The notes under the pieces: model-generated | What the model saw: the letters and a program-made list of their open reading frames with translations, nothing else | The model's database searches: none | Told to the model about the DNA's origin: nothing | Shown: piece after piece, positions 1 to 11,926 of the stretch | Numbering within the stretch: position 1 is the first letter of the stretch | How the letters are laid out: the number at the start of each line of letters is the position of its first letter | Translations under genes and position numbers: made by a program | Source: Phycomyces nitens | Taxonomy: Eukaryota; Mucoromycota; Mucoromycetes; Mucorales; Phycomycetaceae | Direction of reading: 5' to 3' | Assembly: GCA_022702545.1 (NCBI GenBank) | Contig: JAHRBC010000003.1 | Span: 2,418,001 to 2,482,000 of the forward strand | Length of the DNA: 64,000 bases

Positions 1-2
1 TT

Positions 3-1214
3 GATTACGGCCAAAACCTGGTATCTGACGACTCTAGTTCTGAAACAGCCAATCCTACTCTTTTAAAAAAGCCCTTAAGATTATGGATTAAATTTGATGA
101 TGAAAGAAGTGGGAAGCAGCTGAGAAGACAGCAAGAAAGAATCCGACGTAGACTTGGGATTTCAGACAATCTAACAATGATAGAGCCTCACTCTACAATA
201 ATTCGCAGAAATCTGAAAAGTCAAATACATCTGACCCGCACGCAATTCCCCATGGTTCCAGCTGAAGCGCTCACTGTACACAAGTCACAAGGGGGTACTT
301 ACAAATCCGTTGTTGTTTTTGACCATGGTTCATACAGAATGATGAGATCACTTCTATATGTTGCATGCTCCAGGGCCACTTCTGCCGATGGCCTAAGATT
401 GATATGCAAGAGTAACCAGTTTATTCCACCGAAGCCCATAACCGAAGATCAAAACAATCAGCTACAAATTGAAATCAACAGACATCAAACAGTACAGCTG
501 GAACTATCGTTTGGCCACCTACAGAAACAAGAAGAAAGTGATTATACACAGCTAATATCGCACAATGTACAGAGCTTGAGGGCACATTTAAGCCAAATAA
601 CCAGCGACCAAGTATACCTGTCCTCAAATATCCTCCTTTTCAATGAAACATGGACATTACCAAACCATGAAAGCTGTGTTATTCCAGGATTTACATTGGT
701 ATCTTCTATTGACAGTAACCCAACCAATGCTTGAGTTTCTGGTGCTTGCTGTTATGTTCGCAATTCATTTTTATCTAGAACAATTGGGTCAAGCAATGAA
801 ACTGCCATACGCACCGCCAACTCCAGACTGTTCCTTGATGGAAACAATGGATCAACTAGTGTAGCTTTCTTTGTCTTGAACGAAAGCCTATATTGCAGCA
901 TATATGTATCTCCACGATGTCAACTAAGTACCTTGATGGAAGCACTAGAGTTTGTTGTTAGCCATGATTATATGCACATAACGATCGCTGGTGATTTTAA
1001 TGTTGATTTCACAAAAGAATCAACCAAGAAAGCCACTTTACTTCAATTTATGAATAGCAAGAACATGACCACTACACTCCCAGCCACTATTCAGTCGACA
1101 ACAAACCAAAATACTCTCATTGACAACATTTTTACAACTATGCCAGTTATGGATTCAGGAAAATATTTATCCTTGACAAGTTATCATGCTCCTTTGTGGG
1201 CAAAATTTATGTAA
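3..1214 (+). pseudogene. Helentron-type Rep/Hel-endonuclease gene, C-terminal part (5' end off window)
   Basis: One reading frame runs from base 3 to the TAA at 1212-1214, broken by a single in-frame TGA at 732-734. The first part has the last SF1B (PIF1-like) helicase motifs: LTVHKSQGGTY and YVACSRAT. The second part is an endonuclease/exonuclease/phosphatase domain in order: SHNVQSL, LFNETW (catalytic Glu), CCYVRNS just after the stop, the GDFN motif near 993, LIDNIF, and a terminal SYHAPL where most relatives have S-D-H. A helicase followed by an AP-type endonuclease is the arrangement of Helentron/Helitron2 elements rather than canonical Helitrons. The stop sits where an Arg would be expected, consistent with CGA to TGA. 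The Rep domain lies outside the window. Confidence 0.8.
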
Positions 1215-3265
1215 ATTATGTTAATTATTTTATACCTACTCTTCACTATGTTTTTATTCTCTATGTTTTATACTCTCTGTCTCAATACCAAAATAAAGTC
1301 ACACAAGAAAAAAAAAGAAACCGAGTATATCGGAATATAAAACGCCTTACTTGATATAGACTTTAGTCTAAACCGAGTGGTTTTTTCAAAGTGCTTTTTA
1401 ATTTCAGTTTGGGCTGTTAACTATTTCTATTAGCTATTTGCCAAAAAGTAACAATGTGATTCAATTTTAGAAGTACCGACTCTCCCAAATTAGATTTTTT
1501 CAGATTTTTCTGAAAAACAGGCAATTTTCAGCTCAGAATTGACTTTTATAGGCAAAAAACCTTGTTTTAAACTCAATGACCCTAAATTATCATATTTATA
1601 CAAGAATTTCTTTTGGTATAATATTGAACTCTCTTGCAGAATACTTAGCCTTGTGAAAAAACTAATTTCTCCATAAAGAAACTCTGATAACTTATAGTAA
1701 TATGTAGTTTTTTTTAATCCTTTTTCAACTGATGGACTAGGTGCTTTGTTAATGTAATTTTTGTTTTTAAAGGCAAAAGAAAATAAGAAGTTGTAATTTT
1801 ATTCTAATTTTAGCTGATATGTGATATCTTTTTTGATTGGAGTATATTCAGATAGAACATTTTTCCAGTGCTTTGATTTCAATAGATTATGAACATACTT
1901 ATATCAACATTATAAAACAATATAAAAACAATACAAATTTGCTAACTGTTTTTATAACCTTCAATTTTTAATTTAAAATTATTTTTGTATTAATTTATTT
2001 ATGCCATATGTGCGCATGCACAAAAGTAAAACTTTATTTGATTATATTATAAATTATATGCGTAATATAATCGCACAGACAAAAATGTGTTTTCTTAAAT
2101 TTTCCTGTCTTAATATTGTAGAGATTTTGTATAGTTGGAGAGTATTGTTCATAGAATGAGTTTTGGTTTTTTTAGTTACTTTTTGTTGGCACCAACAATC
2201 ATTACCCCCTCTTTTGCACTAAAAGTTTTCTAACAAACTTTTATAATACAAATATACAATTTTGTTTTGTTGTGTCTAAGGATAATTTCCACTCTAAACC
2301 CAGTATCTTGAAGTACTCTCTGTTTGCACGTTGGTGCATCTCTCTGTGTCTTGCCTTCTCTGTTGTAGTGGGTTGCATAAAACTCATTCATATCTATCTT
2401 CTCATTCTTGTTCTCTCTCTCTTGACATCATTTAGTATAAATACTCGACAATATATCATCAATAAACAAATATCTTTCATAAGCTCAATTTCTTCTTCTC
2501 AAGCCTATTTGCCTAAAATAGTCTTGTTCTTATATCCACAACTCTGCATAGTTATTACAGCTTTTAAGAGTGTATATAGTAACTCTTGATGAGTTTATCA
2601 TACTAGGTGGCATAAATCAGTCTAAACAATAGTTCCTAGATCTATCCAGGTAGTATCTTTGTCTTCCAATCACTGAAACAAGGTAACAATAGTGTTCTCA
2701 ACTTCTGGAAGTGAGGTACTATTCAATATGAGCTCTGTAGCAGCTACATGGGCTTGCACTATCTATCAATATTATATTATTTTCAACTTTGATAAACTTG
2801 GTAACTCTATCACTGCAAAAATATATGCAAATCATGGAAATAACAGGTGCTGGTTATTAGGATATTATGTAATATAATAATGTTTGACAGCAAAATATTA
2901 TAAAATATCTAGCTGACATAATATTAGATTTTTGCCTAAATGGTATTGATTACTTTACTACTATGAAAGAAAGCTTAGGTTTATTATCTGTGTGCAAACC
3001 TTAATTAAAAGCCAAGTATCTGTAAAATTACAAATATAGATTACTAAAAAACCTCATTTATAAACCACCTAGATTCAAGAAGGCTATCATTTTTTAATTT
3101 TAGGCAGTCTTGGCTGCCTATTGATTCATTTTATTAGATCAATTTCTTCAACAATACCTGGTATTGATTAGATTTTAAAAAAAAACATTTGATACTAATT
3201 TTATTTTAGTAGAATATAATAATTTTGTATATTTTATTATAATATTTTTATTTGTGAAAGCAATA
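1215..3265. other. AT-rich flank, no supported gene
   Basis: About 2 kb of AT-rich DNA follows the Helentron gene. I see no conserved coding pattern; the open stretch at 2272-2589 is low-complexity. The segment near 2265-2600 has LTR-like promoter features (a TATAAATA-like motif near 2440 and AATAAA near 2460), but no bounded repeat or target duplication was found. A short perfect hairpin, TAGGCAG/CTGCCTA with a 6-nt loop, lies at about 3102-3121 and could mark the Helentron 3' end. Confidence 0.4.
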
Positions 3266-3859
3266 CACTGCAAAAAATAAAGAAATTCCAATAATGTAAA
3301 AGTGGCAATGCTGTACTATAAAGCAATGTTTTAATATAGGGTGGTTTTTTTTCCGACTATGAGACAAGCTACCTTGTCAGCTATCTCATTGACATGCTAT
3401 CTAGTAGTGGATTTTTGAAATAATGTGCTGCAGGTGAGGGCTGTTAGCACTTTTGGTGTACTGATCTGATCTAGAAAAACAAAAAGAAATATTTAAAAGT
3501 ATGGTTCTATTTTGGTGCCATATTTATAGACCTGGAAATATTGGGAGAATCATATATTTATGAAAATACATGATCGTGTATTTGTTGAAAATATTGAGCA
3601 TACTCTTCATGAAAACCAATTAAATGAATGGATTGAAAGCTTCTTTATTCTTCTTCACCAATAATATATCACCCATTATTTGATTTCCCATTTATAATTG
3701 ATTGGTAATATTTTACGTTTTTATTTTTATTAGAAAGAATAGAATGTTTCTAGGTTCAGGGTCTACTATTACGCCTATTCCTATGCCTAGCTGTTTCTAC
3801 CCAGTTGCTTGCTGCTATTTGGATAGAAAATTTTTCTACATAAAAAATACCTGCAAAAA

Positions 3860-4522
3860 TATTAATATCCAGTGATTTTTTGGGCTGCGGGAGTGTTCTG
3901 TAAAAGATAAAGAAGTGTTAATGATGTGGGGTACAAAGAGGAAATTTTTGTGTGACAAAAGATACTTACATTGCAAGAGATGGGCAAGAGTGCACAAAGG
4001 GAACTTGAATTGTAAGGCTGGGTGGGCTGTGTGGCGGGTTTTACTATAAAAAAGAGAATAAAAATTAATATGGGTGAACAGAGTGATGATATATTTAATT
4101 TACATACCAGGAGCCAAATGGGTTATCAAAGTAGGTGGTATGGTATGCAAAGGAAGCCCAAGTGAGTCTATAAAACAAATAATAATAATTATTAATAAAT
4201 AGTTTGAATAATATTTTGAATAAGCAAAAAGAGATTTATAAAGAATATTACATTTATGATTACAATTGCGAATGATGGAGGAGGTCAATGACATGAATAG
4301 AAAGGGTAGCCTACAATGGAATAGAGTCAGAGAGGGAACAAGTATGATTAAAAGAAAAAAATTTACCTGGTGCCAATGGCATCCTTATATAAGTTGTTTG
4401 GCCAATCTAAGAGAGAAAGTGAAAATAATTTTTATCAAGATGATGGTACCAGTGAATGCGGCCAGTGAGTATTTGTCTAGATGGCCATTGTGGAAAGGAT
4501 GAGTTGCAATGGGAGTGCACAT
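3860..4522 (-). pseudogene. orf3 of E1 (multi-exon, unknown function)
   Basis: The start is the ATG at 4522, directly after a CATAG acceptor, and the first exon reads MCTPIATHPFHNGH. GT-AG exons follow with the same phases as the E4 copy, for example NNLYKDAIGT then SSIIRNCNHK then LGLPLHTIPPTLITHLAP ending at 4108. The codon that is a TAA stop in E4 (18740) is TAC here, so the frame continues into the SSLCALLPISCN exon. It then ends at a TAA in the following exon, earlier than in E10. An upstream in-frame exon starting MQIGLDIVFGL (near 4729) may belong to it. The function is unknown. Confidence 0.5.
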
Positions 4523-4961
4523 CTATGAAAAAGATGTTAATTTGTATGTATAAAGAGGTATAAAAAATGTCGTACCAGAGAAAGGCACTGATATCAAAAA
4601 AGCAAGTAAAAGGAAAAATAAAGGGAACCAAAGAAAAAGGAGAGAGTCTGAAAATTTTTTCACCTTTGAAACATGCTGCAGAAAGCATGATAGATTGAGC
4701 CCAAAAACAATATCAAGGCCGATTTGCATCTCAGTGCTTCAAGACAATGGATGAACATCTTTATAGTCATTCAAAATGTCTATATATAATGACTTTTTTG
4801 ATAGTATTCAACCTCTCTTACTTTTACAACAATCAACATATACACACACTTACTCACCCACCCACTCAAACAGTTTTTGTATATATATTATATTTATTTT
4901 TATTTCAATTTAACAAAAACTAATAATTATAATCGAAATATACTTTACCATATTCTAGAAA

Positions 4962-6144
4962 ATGGTTAACCAAAGAAAAACAATTGCTCCTCATCCTGCT
5001 ACTGCTGACATAGATCTGATATTGGAAAAGCTTGTTGCTATGGACAACAAGATGACCATTATAGAAGGCAAGATGGTGACATCAAATGCCAGACTTGTGA
5101 CAATGGATTCCAGACTTGGTGTCATTATTGTAGGAAACCGTGAGACTATCACTGCCATTGATAATTTCATTGAGGCTGCTCCTGCTGCTCCTGCTGCTCC
5201 TGCTGCTCCTGTTGCCTCCACCAGTGCAACTAGCAATGTTGTTGTGGCGGATCCCATTGCTTTGTCAAACCCCAGCAAGAGAGTTTCCACAGAGGTTTAT
5301 GTAAGTATTATACTAAAGAGCAAAGACTATACGATCAGTTTGTTAACTTTTATATATTATTAGGCTGTGATCCACAAATTCATGTGGAATCCAAAGTTTT
5401 GGTCAACTGTCCCAGCAGAAGTAGAGGCTAACAACAATAAGCCCAGGTAGAATACCGATGTTCACTTTAACGTGACTCCCAACAAGGAGTTGGTTGATTG
5501 AATGCTTGTCTACCTGGGGCGCAAGTTTGCTGGTGATGGGATGAGGCAAAAGGATCTTCGTGAGAGGCTCCACAAGAATTTCATTAGTAGATGCCAAAAA
5601 GTGAGAGAGTCTCCTGCTGTGAGGGCTGCGTTGAACAGACGTTCATGAAGATCTGGTTGTGCAAACGAAGTAAGTTGTTTGCAATATATTAAAAATCTAT
5701 TAAATGCATATCAATAATAATATTTGTAGAACTATGCTTGTTGTTTGGCAGCATATGACAATAACAGGGCTGAGATCAACTAGGAGATGGGTTGGAACTG
5801 CATAGGTGCACTCCAAAAGGGAGCAATGTCCGAGGGAGAATCAGATGACGAAGTCTCTGAAGCAGGAAGAAGACATGTGATTCGCACAATTTGCCCAAGT
5901 TGGAGAAGCAATGAAGTCAGTTGTTGAGCTGATTATAAATAGTATATTAAATGACTGTAGATTACTGATGCGCAATTGATAGTTTAACCAATTCATCCAA
6001 GTCATTGACAGATTCGTTGGTCTCCAACTTGGAGCAAATGCTCATCAAATGTTGTGAAGGGTTTATGATAGAACTGTGGATGTGGCAGTCCTGACTAATT
6101 TTAATCCCAGTCTTCCTCAGTGGGCTCTTAGACATGGGCTTTAA
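4962..6144 (+). pseudogene. lineage-1 accessory gene of E1, degraded
   Basis: Four exons match the accessory genes of E2, E4 and E10. Exon 1 (4962-5299) begins MVNQRKTIAPHP and contains a heptad-like coiled-coil stretch followed by an Ala-Pro microsatellite repeat (about 5176-5211). Exon 2 starts after the TAG acceptor at 5362. It has the NNNKPR and HFNVTPNKELV core but carries a TAG at KPR* and a TGA at ELVD*. Exon 3 has SEGESDDE and SWRSNE, with a further in-frame TAG (IN*EMGW). Exon 4 (from about 5981) ends QWALRHGL then TAA at 6142-6144, with another TGA inside. At least four nonsense codons make it non-functional. Confidence 0.75.
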
Positions 6145-9100
6145 TAAAATATTTTTTTTATCTATCCATCTATTTTTTTTGACATGCATTATGTTTTGAC
6201 AACATTTATAAAGGCAATGCTATTTCTGTTTGTTTTTTTATGAAAGAGAAAGATATTTATTTATTTATTATATGCAAAGCTTTTTGGGCAAAGGGATGAC
6301 CAGAATCCTCTTCACACCATTTCGGCTTGTGTGCGTGGCAGTCACAACTTCTAAAAGAAAGCAATGCACTGGCAAGATGCACTCATGACTGGGGGGAGAC
6401 ACTGGAAAAATGGGCTGGATTACTAGTGCACCAAGAGTACTTTAAGGTGTAGGAAATATAGGCCTTTTTTCAACTCAGAAGATTTTTTTATTCAAATAAA
6501 AAAAGATTTTTTAACAGATCCTATTGGTTTGGGCAAACAAGTAAAATACAATAGTTTTTTTTGTCTATAAATTGACAGCAAATAAAACATATGAAGCACT
6601 TGTTTCCTTTTTTATCTTACAATCAAATCACACAAAATATGTCTTCTGCTTCCCAAAACAACACTGCCTGTTACTGTAACAAATGCAATGGTAACCAAGA
6701 AGGGTTCTCTATGGTATCCAGATGCAATTATCAGCATCATGCCAAAAGAGCAAGAATTGAAGAGGCTGGACAAACTGAGAGCAGTATGTATTAATTTTAT
6801 ATTTACTGTGCAATAATAACTATTATTCTTTAATTGAACCTCAGGCACACAAAGTGTCATTATGGATGTTGATGTTGAGAGTAAAAAATATTTATTTGAA
6901 AACCAGTTTAAGGGCAATAAACTAATCTATTCCATATTTGTAGCAATCCCAATGTTTGAATCTGAATCCATGGAAACAATGGGCGGTCAGGCCAACCTAC
7001 CTTTTTTGGATTCTGTCCTGATGTCTGACAATGATTTGGTTGACAATGAGGTCAATGGCAATGACACTGAGATTGTCAATGACAGCAACAATGGCGGCAA
7101 TGTGGAGAGTGATGTTGAGGAGATTGATGTTGAGGAGTTCAACGGCAAAGGTTAGTATTGAATAACTATCATAAAGAAGCATGCCAGAATTGAGTGTTAA
7201 TAATTTTCCTTTTTTAAAACAGAACCCTTTGGTGCTCCTGGTATGCCCGAAAATCCAGTGCACAGGGCCATTACCATTTTCGTTGTTCTTTTTGCATCCC
7301 ATTATGCAGTCAACAAGGGCACTGTTGTATTGATCCAGTTTGTCAATGAGCTCTTGACAGTCTACAGACAAGACTTTCAGCTCCCAACAAGTCTTGCTGG
7401 TCTTCAGAAGATGACGGGTTTTAGTGATATCACCAAAGATATCAAATGATTTGTGTCATGTCCAGATTGTCATCAAATATATGAAGAATCTATTTCCATT
7501 CCCCCTCTCTGCAGCTCTGTGAAAATAGGCGCAAATATAACTTGTAACTGTGAGCTGACAAAGAAGTCGACGTCTGGTGCCATGGTGCCAAAGAAAATCT
7601 TTGTGTATCAGTCCATCAAAGATGCACTCAAGGTTCTCTTTCTTCGTCCTGGTTTTGAGCAGAAGATTGGCCTCTGGAACGACAAGCTGAAGGTGACAGA
7701 CACCATGTGCGATATTTATGATGGCAAGATGTGGAAGGAGTTGAAAGACAGTGATGGTCTTTCATTTGTTGCCCACCCTCGTTCTCTTCTGTTGACTCTA
7801 AACATTGACTGGCTTCAGCCATTCGATGGTGTAACCCACTCCTCTGGTGCTATATATTTGGCAGTCAACAACTTGCCCAGAGATGAAAGATTCAAACCAG
7901 AAAATGTTGTCTTGGTTGGGTTAATGCCTGGACCAAAGGAACTCAAATCTTATGAGATCAACAACTATGTCAAGCCGTTGGTGGATGATCTTGAGCAGTT
8001 GTACGTTGGAATGATGATTCCACCCTTTGAATGTGGATCTGGAACAACTGTCTGTGCTGCGCTCCTTATGGTGGCATGTGATATTCCAGCAGCCAGAAAA
8101 ACAAGCAGATTTAAGTCCCACAATAGCACTAATGCCTGCTACAAATGCTGCCGTCAATTCAGTTGTCTTGCTGGGACAAGCAGTGTGGATTTCCGTAGTT
8201 TCGACTATTCACAGTGGTCTATTTGTAATGGTGTGGAAAACAGGGTGCATGCTGAGGTGTGGAAGAGTGCTAGTATGCTCTCAGAAAGGCATCAGCTGGA
8301 GATCAAAAATGGTGTTCGATAGTTGCAGCTGCATCGCCTTGGATACTTTGATCTAGTACGTGGAACAATCATTGATCCCATGCACAACTTATTCTTTGGT
8401 ACGGCAAAGAGGATGGTGGACAAGTGGATTGCTGGTGGCAATATTAATAATGGACAACTTAATGACATGGAGCAAATCGCCAAGACAATGATCCTGCCAG
8501 CTTCATACACTTCATTAACAGCGAAAATTAGAAAGGGATTTTCATTTATGAAAGCTGACAAATAGAAGTCCTGGGTGCTAGCGTACTCTCCTGTCTTGCT
8601 GAAAGATGTTCTCAATGATGACAAGTTCAGAAACTGGATGGACTTTGTCGATGCCTACCATCTCCTTGTAAAGCCATCCCTATCATTTGAAGAACTTGAC
8701 GATGCCCATGACTACCTTGAAAAATTCTGTCAAAAGTGCGAGCGTCTTTACCCTCCTAGTGTCCTCACCTGCAATATGCATCTGCACCTCCATCTTCGCA
8801 AGACCATTTGTGATGTTGGACCAGTGTATGGCTATTGACTCTTTGGGTTCGAGCGATACAACGGTTTGCTAAAGAACGTGAGCACAAACAGAAAGGATAG
8901 TTTTGAGGCAACATATATGAGGAATTTTGTTGAAGAAGCATACAAGGCCAATTATGTGCAAGCAGTCCTTGGATACTCCAGTAAGATTCCATTCTCTTCT
9001 GTCTTTGCCAAGCTCGTATCTACACCCACACTTCCAGCCACAACTTCGCCAATCAATCATCCTCAGTTCAACTTGCAAGATTTTGTAAATGGTTCTCTGA

Positions 9101-9390
9101 CCACAATGGATTCTGCACAGGGTAATGAGCCTCTTCCTCCTTCGGCTTTTCCTCTGCAAGTTGGAATGAAAACATTAATTAGTGATATCAATTATCCACA
9201 TTTGCTGGATTATTATAAGCATGCTTATGACCTTCCCAGTCTTACCAGCTATCAGCACGCCTTCTCCCCGTTTTCCTTTGTTGATAATGAGATCACAAAG
9301 TTGAAGTCCATCAACTTACTTGGCCAAGTATATTGCGGTTCAAACAGACAAGGAAATGGAGGGTCGTTTATACAAGCCACTACGGTGGAA

Positions 9391-9560
9391 AAAACGGTAG
9401 CTAACTACCGTTTTGGTAGCATTACTACCGTTTTTTCCCACCAAAAAAACGGTAGTAAAGACTCTGTATAAGGCGATTTCGGTAGCTGTTACCGTTTTTT
9501 TAGTGCAAAAAAAAAGGGTAGTTATGAGGCAGGAATAGGCACAGCTACCGTTTTTTTTAT
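9391..9560. repeat. E3 left subterminal palindromic CGGTAG/CTACCG array
   Basis: About eight copies of AACGGTAG, CTACCGTT or close variants occur in alternating orientation, forming hairpins such as AACGGTAG-CTAA-CTACCGTT. Matching palindromes occur near the right end at about 12033-12055 and 12288-12310. This is the arrangement expected of subterminal transposase-binding sites in CACTA elements. The binding role is inferred. Confidence 0.75.
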
Positions 9561-10650
9561 CTAACCAAAATCGTTTCTTTATATACTATAGCCTCTCTTT
9601 TATATTACTTTATATACTAGCACCCATTCTTTTTTTACTGCCATTTATTTGAAATAATAGTTTATTTTTTATTATAATTTCGATTTATTTCAAATAATAT
9701 TAAAATATATATAATAATAATATAGAAACATACCAAAAGCAAATACTATTTAATATTATAAAACGTATATGATACAAACCTTTTACTCAATCTATACACG
9801 ATGCCAACAACATGTTGTTATGACTTGGAAGGCCTTTGGTCTTCACCGATTGCTATAAAAATATTGTGGTCAGAGAATGAAGCAATCAAATAAACCGAGC
9901 ATATTGTTTTGGATAGCATACCAGTATATATTGTGCTTGTTAATCGGTATACCAAGCATCTCTTGAATTAATGCCACTATATGAAACGTACAGATGTAAA
10001 TACTAGATGCAGTAGAAGGAGAATAGAGAATGCGCAATATGATTAATTAAAGAGTGTAAACATATTATAATATTCTTACCATAGAAAATATATTGCTATA
10101 AAGTCAGCTCATAAGATTTAAAACTAATTCAAATATAATGGTAGTTGGCAGAATGAGTACATCATTAAGAAAACAATATGCATATTCTACAGAGATTCCC
10201 AGGTGGGGAGGTGGGGAACATCAAACTTTAGTGTAATATAGCTGTAAAAAATTTTCACCTTTTTTTAGTGTCTGAAAAATTATGAGATGAGTGTTTCATT
10301 CCTAGATTAAAAATAACAGAGCTGAAGATGTGGTATACAAGATGCCAATCGGGCATTTATTAAGGTGGCAATCTTATGTGATGGAGAGTTATTCGATTTT
10401 ATTTCAAAGGAGAGGACCAAAGCAAAGATAAAACAGCTAAAGGAAAAGAGGAAAAGAAAAAGTGCACTAAAACATATACTAAAAATATGAGAGAACCAAT
10501 AAGAGCAGCCTAAAGAATATTAAAGACTTAGTCTGTTTCTCTTAGATGAAGGCTCATTGCTCATTCCTAGTGGTGTAAACCTATATCAGACAGTAGAAAT
10601 ATTATATTAATATTAAATTGAGAATAGATGAGCAACAAAAAAGCTCTAAC

Positions 10651-10985
10651 TTATAGTACATCTGTCATGATTGGGGATTCAGCCTCGTCATCTGTTTGAA
10701 ATACCTCATCTTCCAAAAGAAAAGAACTGCTTGCTCTTTCCTGCTATAACATAATAAAAATATTGTATTAATTATAATGTATATTCAAATGTTTGTTAAT
10801 TAATAAACTTGCCTGGCTGTTCTCTGCTATTTTTCTCTTACGAGTCTGGTTTGCACTCTTAAAGGTGTCTTGAAGAAGATTCTTGGCACACCACATTCTT
10901 TTGCACTTGTAAATGTGGAGTGCTATTGTCCTAGCCGTGCCTCACTGGCCACAATCATTGATGATAGGTACATTGATTTTGTCAT
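10651..10985 (-). pseudogene. two-exon minus-strand ORF of E3 (lineage-2 second gene remnant)
   Basis: Exon a (about 10985 to 10813) reads INVPIINDCGQ, a TGA, then GTARTIALHIYKCKRMWCAK and a basic NQTRKRK stretch. It is joined to exon b (10743 to 10651), which ends ESPIMTDVL then TAA. The 69-nt intron has a GC donor (GCAAGT) and a TAG acceptor, and the frame is open across the junction. Exon b is acidic. The upstream start is lost or unrecognised. It is divergent to the transposase remnant, so it may be lineage 2's own accessory gene. Function unknown. Confidence 0.4.
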
Positions 10986-11048
10986 CATTGACCAAGAAGT
11001 GTCTTTGCTGCTGTTGCTATTATTAGTCAAATAATCTCTTACCTACCC

Positions 11049-11926
11049 ATGGAAAAAGTAATTAGAGTATACTCCAAGCTTATCACATCAAACTTGAAGG
11101 GCGGTAGAAATGCCAGTTTGCTTGTTGAGCGCTTTGCTGTTCATAGCTTTGTCAGTTCAGCAAACAGCTCTCAGAATTATCCTAGTACAAGTCAGCCGTC
11201 CACATATAATGAAGCAAGTTTCTTAGATCTTCCAGATGGTGTAAGTGCTGCCCAGCTATGGGAGCCATTCAACTGACATGCCAGCTTGAATGATGATGAC
11301 TTGGAAGGTGTCAGCAGCCCTGTTGTCAAGAATACTTTGGCAAAGTACTATGTGCGAAACAGTGGTATGAACAGTATTGAACTTGATGACCTGACAATTG
11401 TTGTTGCTTCTCGTCTTTGGAAAAATTCAACCGTACATTCTTCATGTATGTACCAAAGAATAAAAAACGAGACCAGACGTGGCAATCATCATGTGATGTT
11501 CACCTGTCCATACAGAAAGTGAGTATTGGTATTAGTCAAAATACAAAATAGAGATCACTTGCATTTTTTATATTTTTATCTAGCCGTTGCAATATAACTA
11601 TTCAAAGCTGGTTTGTTGGCACCGTGGAATTTTATTTTGAGCATAAAGAGGTTGATGGCACACTGCACTTTCTGGCATTTGTTGAAGTGATGAAAGAGCA
11701 TGGTACAGCAGCCCATGACTCATCTGTGCCAATCGTAATACGGCGGTTACACAGCTCAACTGGACAAACAACCCAGCCAAAATATGCTGTTAATGTGGAT
11801 GACATTCAGCATCAAGTTGGGCTCATCCAGTACCCTCCAAGTAGTAATCAGTTCTTTATCATTGCACCATATTACGTGTTTAATGACAATCTGCATGTGA
11901 CCATGGGGAATCTTGCCACTTTATAA
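11049..11926 (+). pseudogene. lineage-2 Tnp2 transposase, C-terminal exons only (E3)
   Basis: The first exon (to about 11520) begins MEKVIRVYSKLITSNLKGG, aligning with E13 MERVIGVYSKLIRSKSKGG, and includes GRNASLLVERFA. It carries a TGA at 11275-11277 at an Arg position in E13. The second exon (about 11584-11926) has GTVEFYFEH and QVGLIQYPPSSNQFF and ends MGNLATL and TAA. No catalytic exons remain, so this is a relic. Confidence 0.8.

Larger units (their letters stand above)
3266..6399 (-). mobile_element. CACTA element E1, reversed 3' portion
   Basis: The left end CACTGCAAAAAA (3266) is the 3' terminus of a lineage-1 element lying on the minus strand. Read from right to left it holds the last part of the transposase gene (about 6250-6390, matching the LPVHR region of E4), the accessory gene (plus strand here), orf3 (minus strand) and the subterminal region. 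It stops abruptly at 6399, where E2 begins. The rest of its transposase is absent from the window, so E1 was cut by the E2 insertion and a later rearrangement removed the other side. Confidence 0.8.

Noticed and set aside
2272..2589. 105-codon open frame in the left AT-rich region
   Set aside because: Low complexity, no start context or motif; more like LTR or promoter DNA than a gene.
5176..5211. GCTCCT repeat as a regulatory array
   Set aside because: It is an in-frame Ala-Pro microsatellite expansion in the E1 accessory exon.
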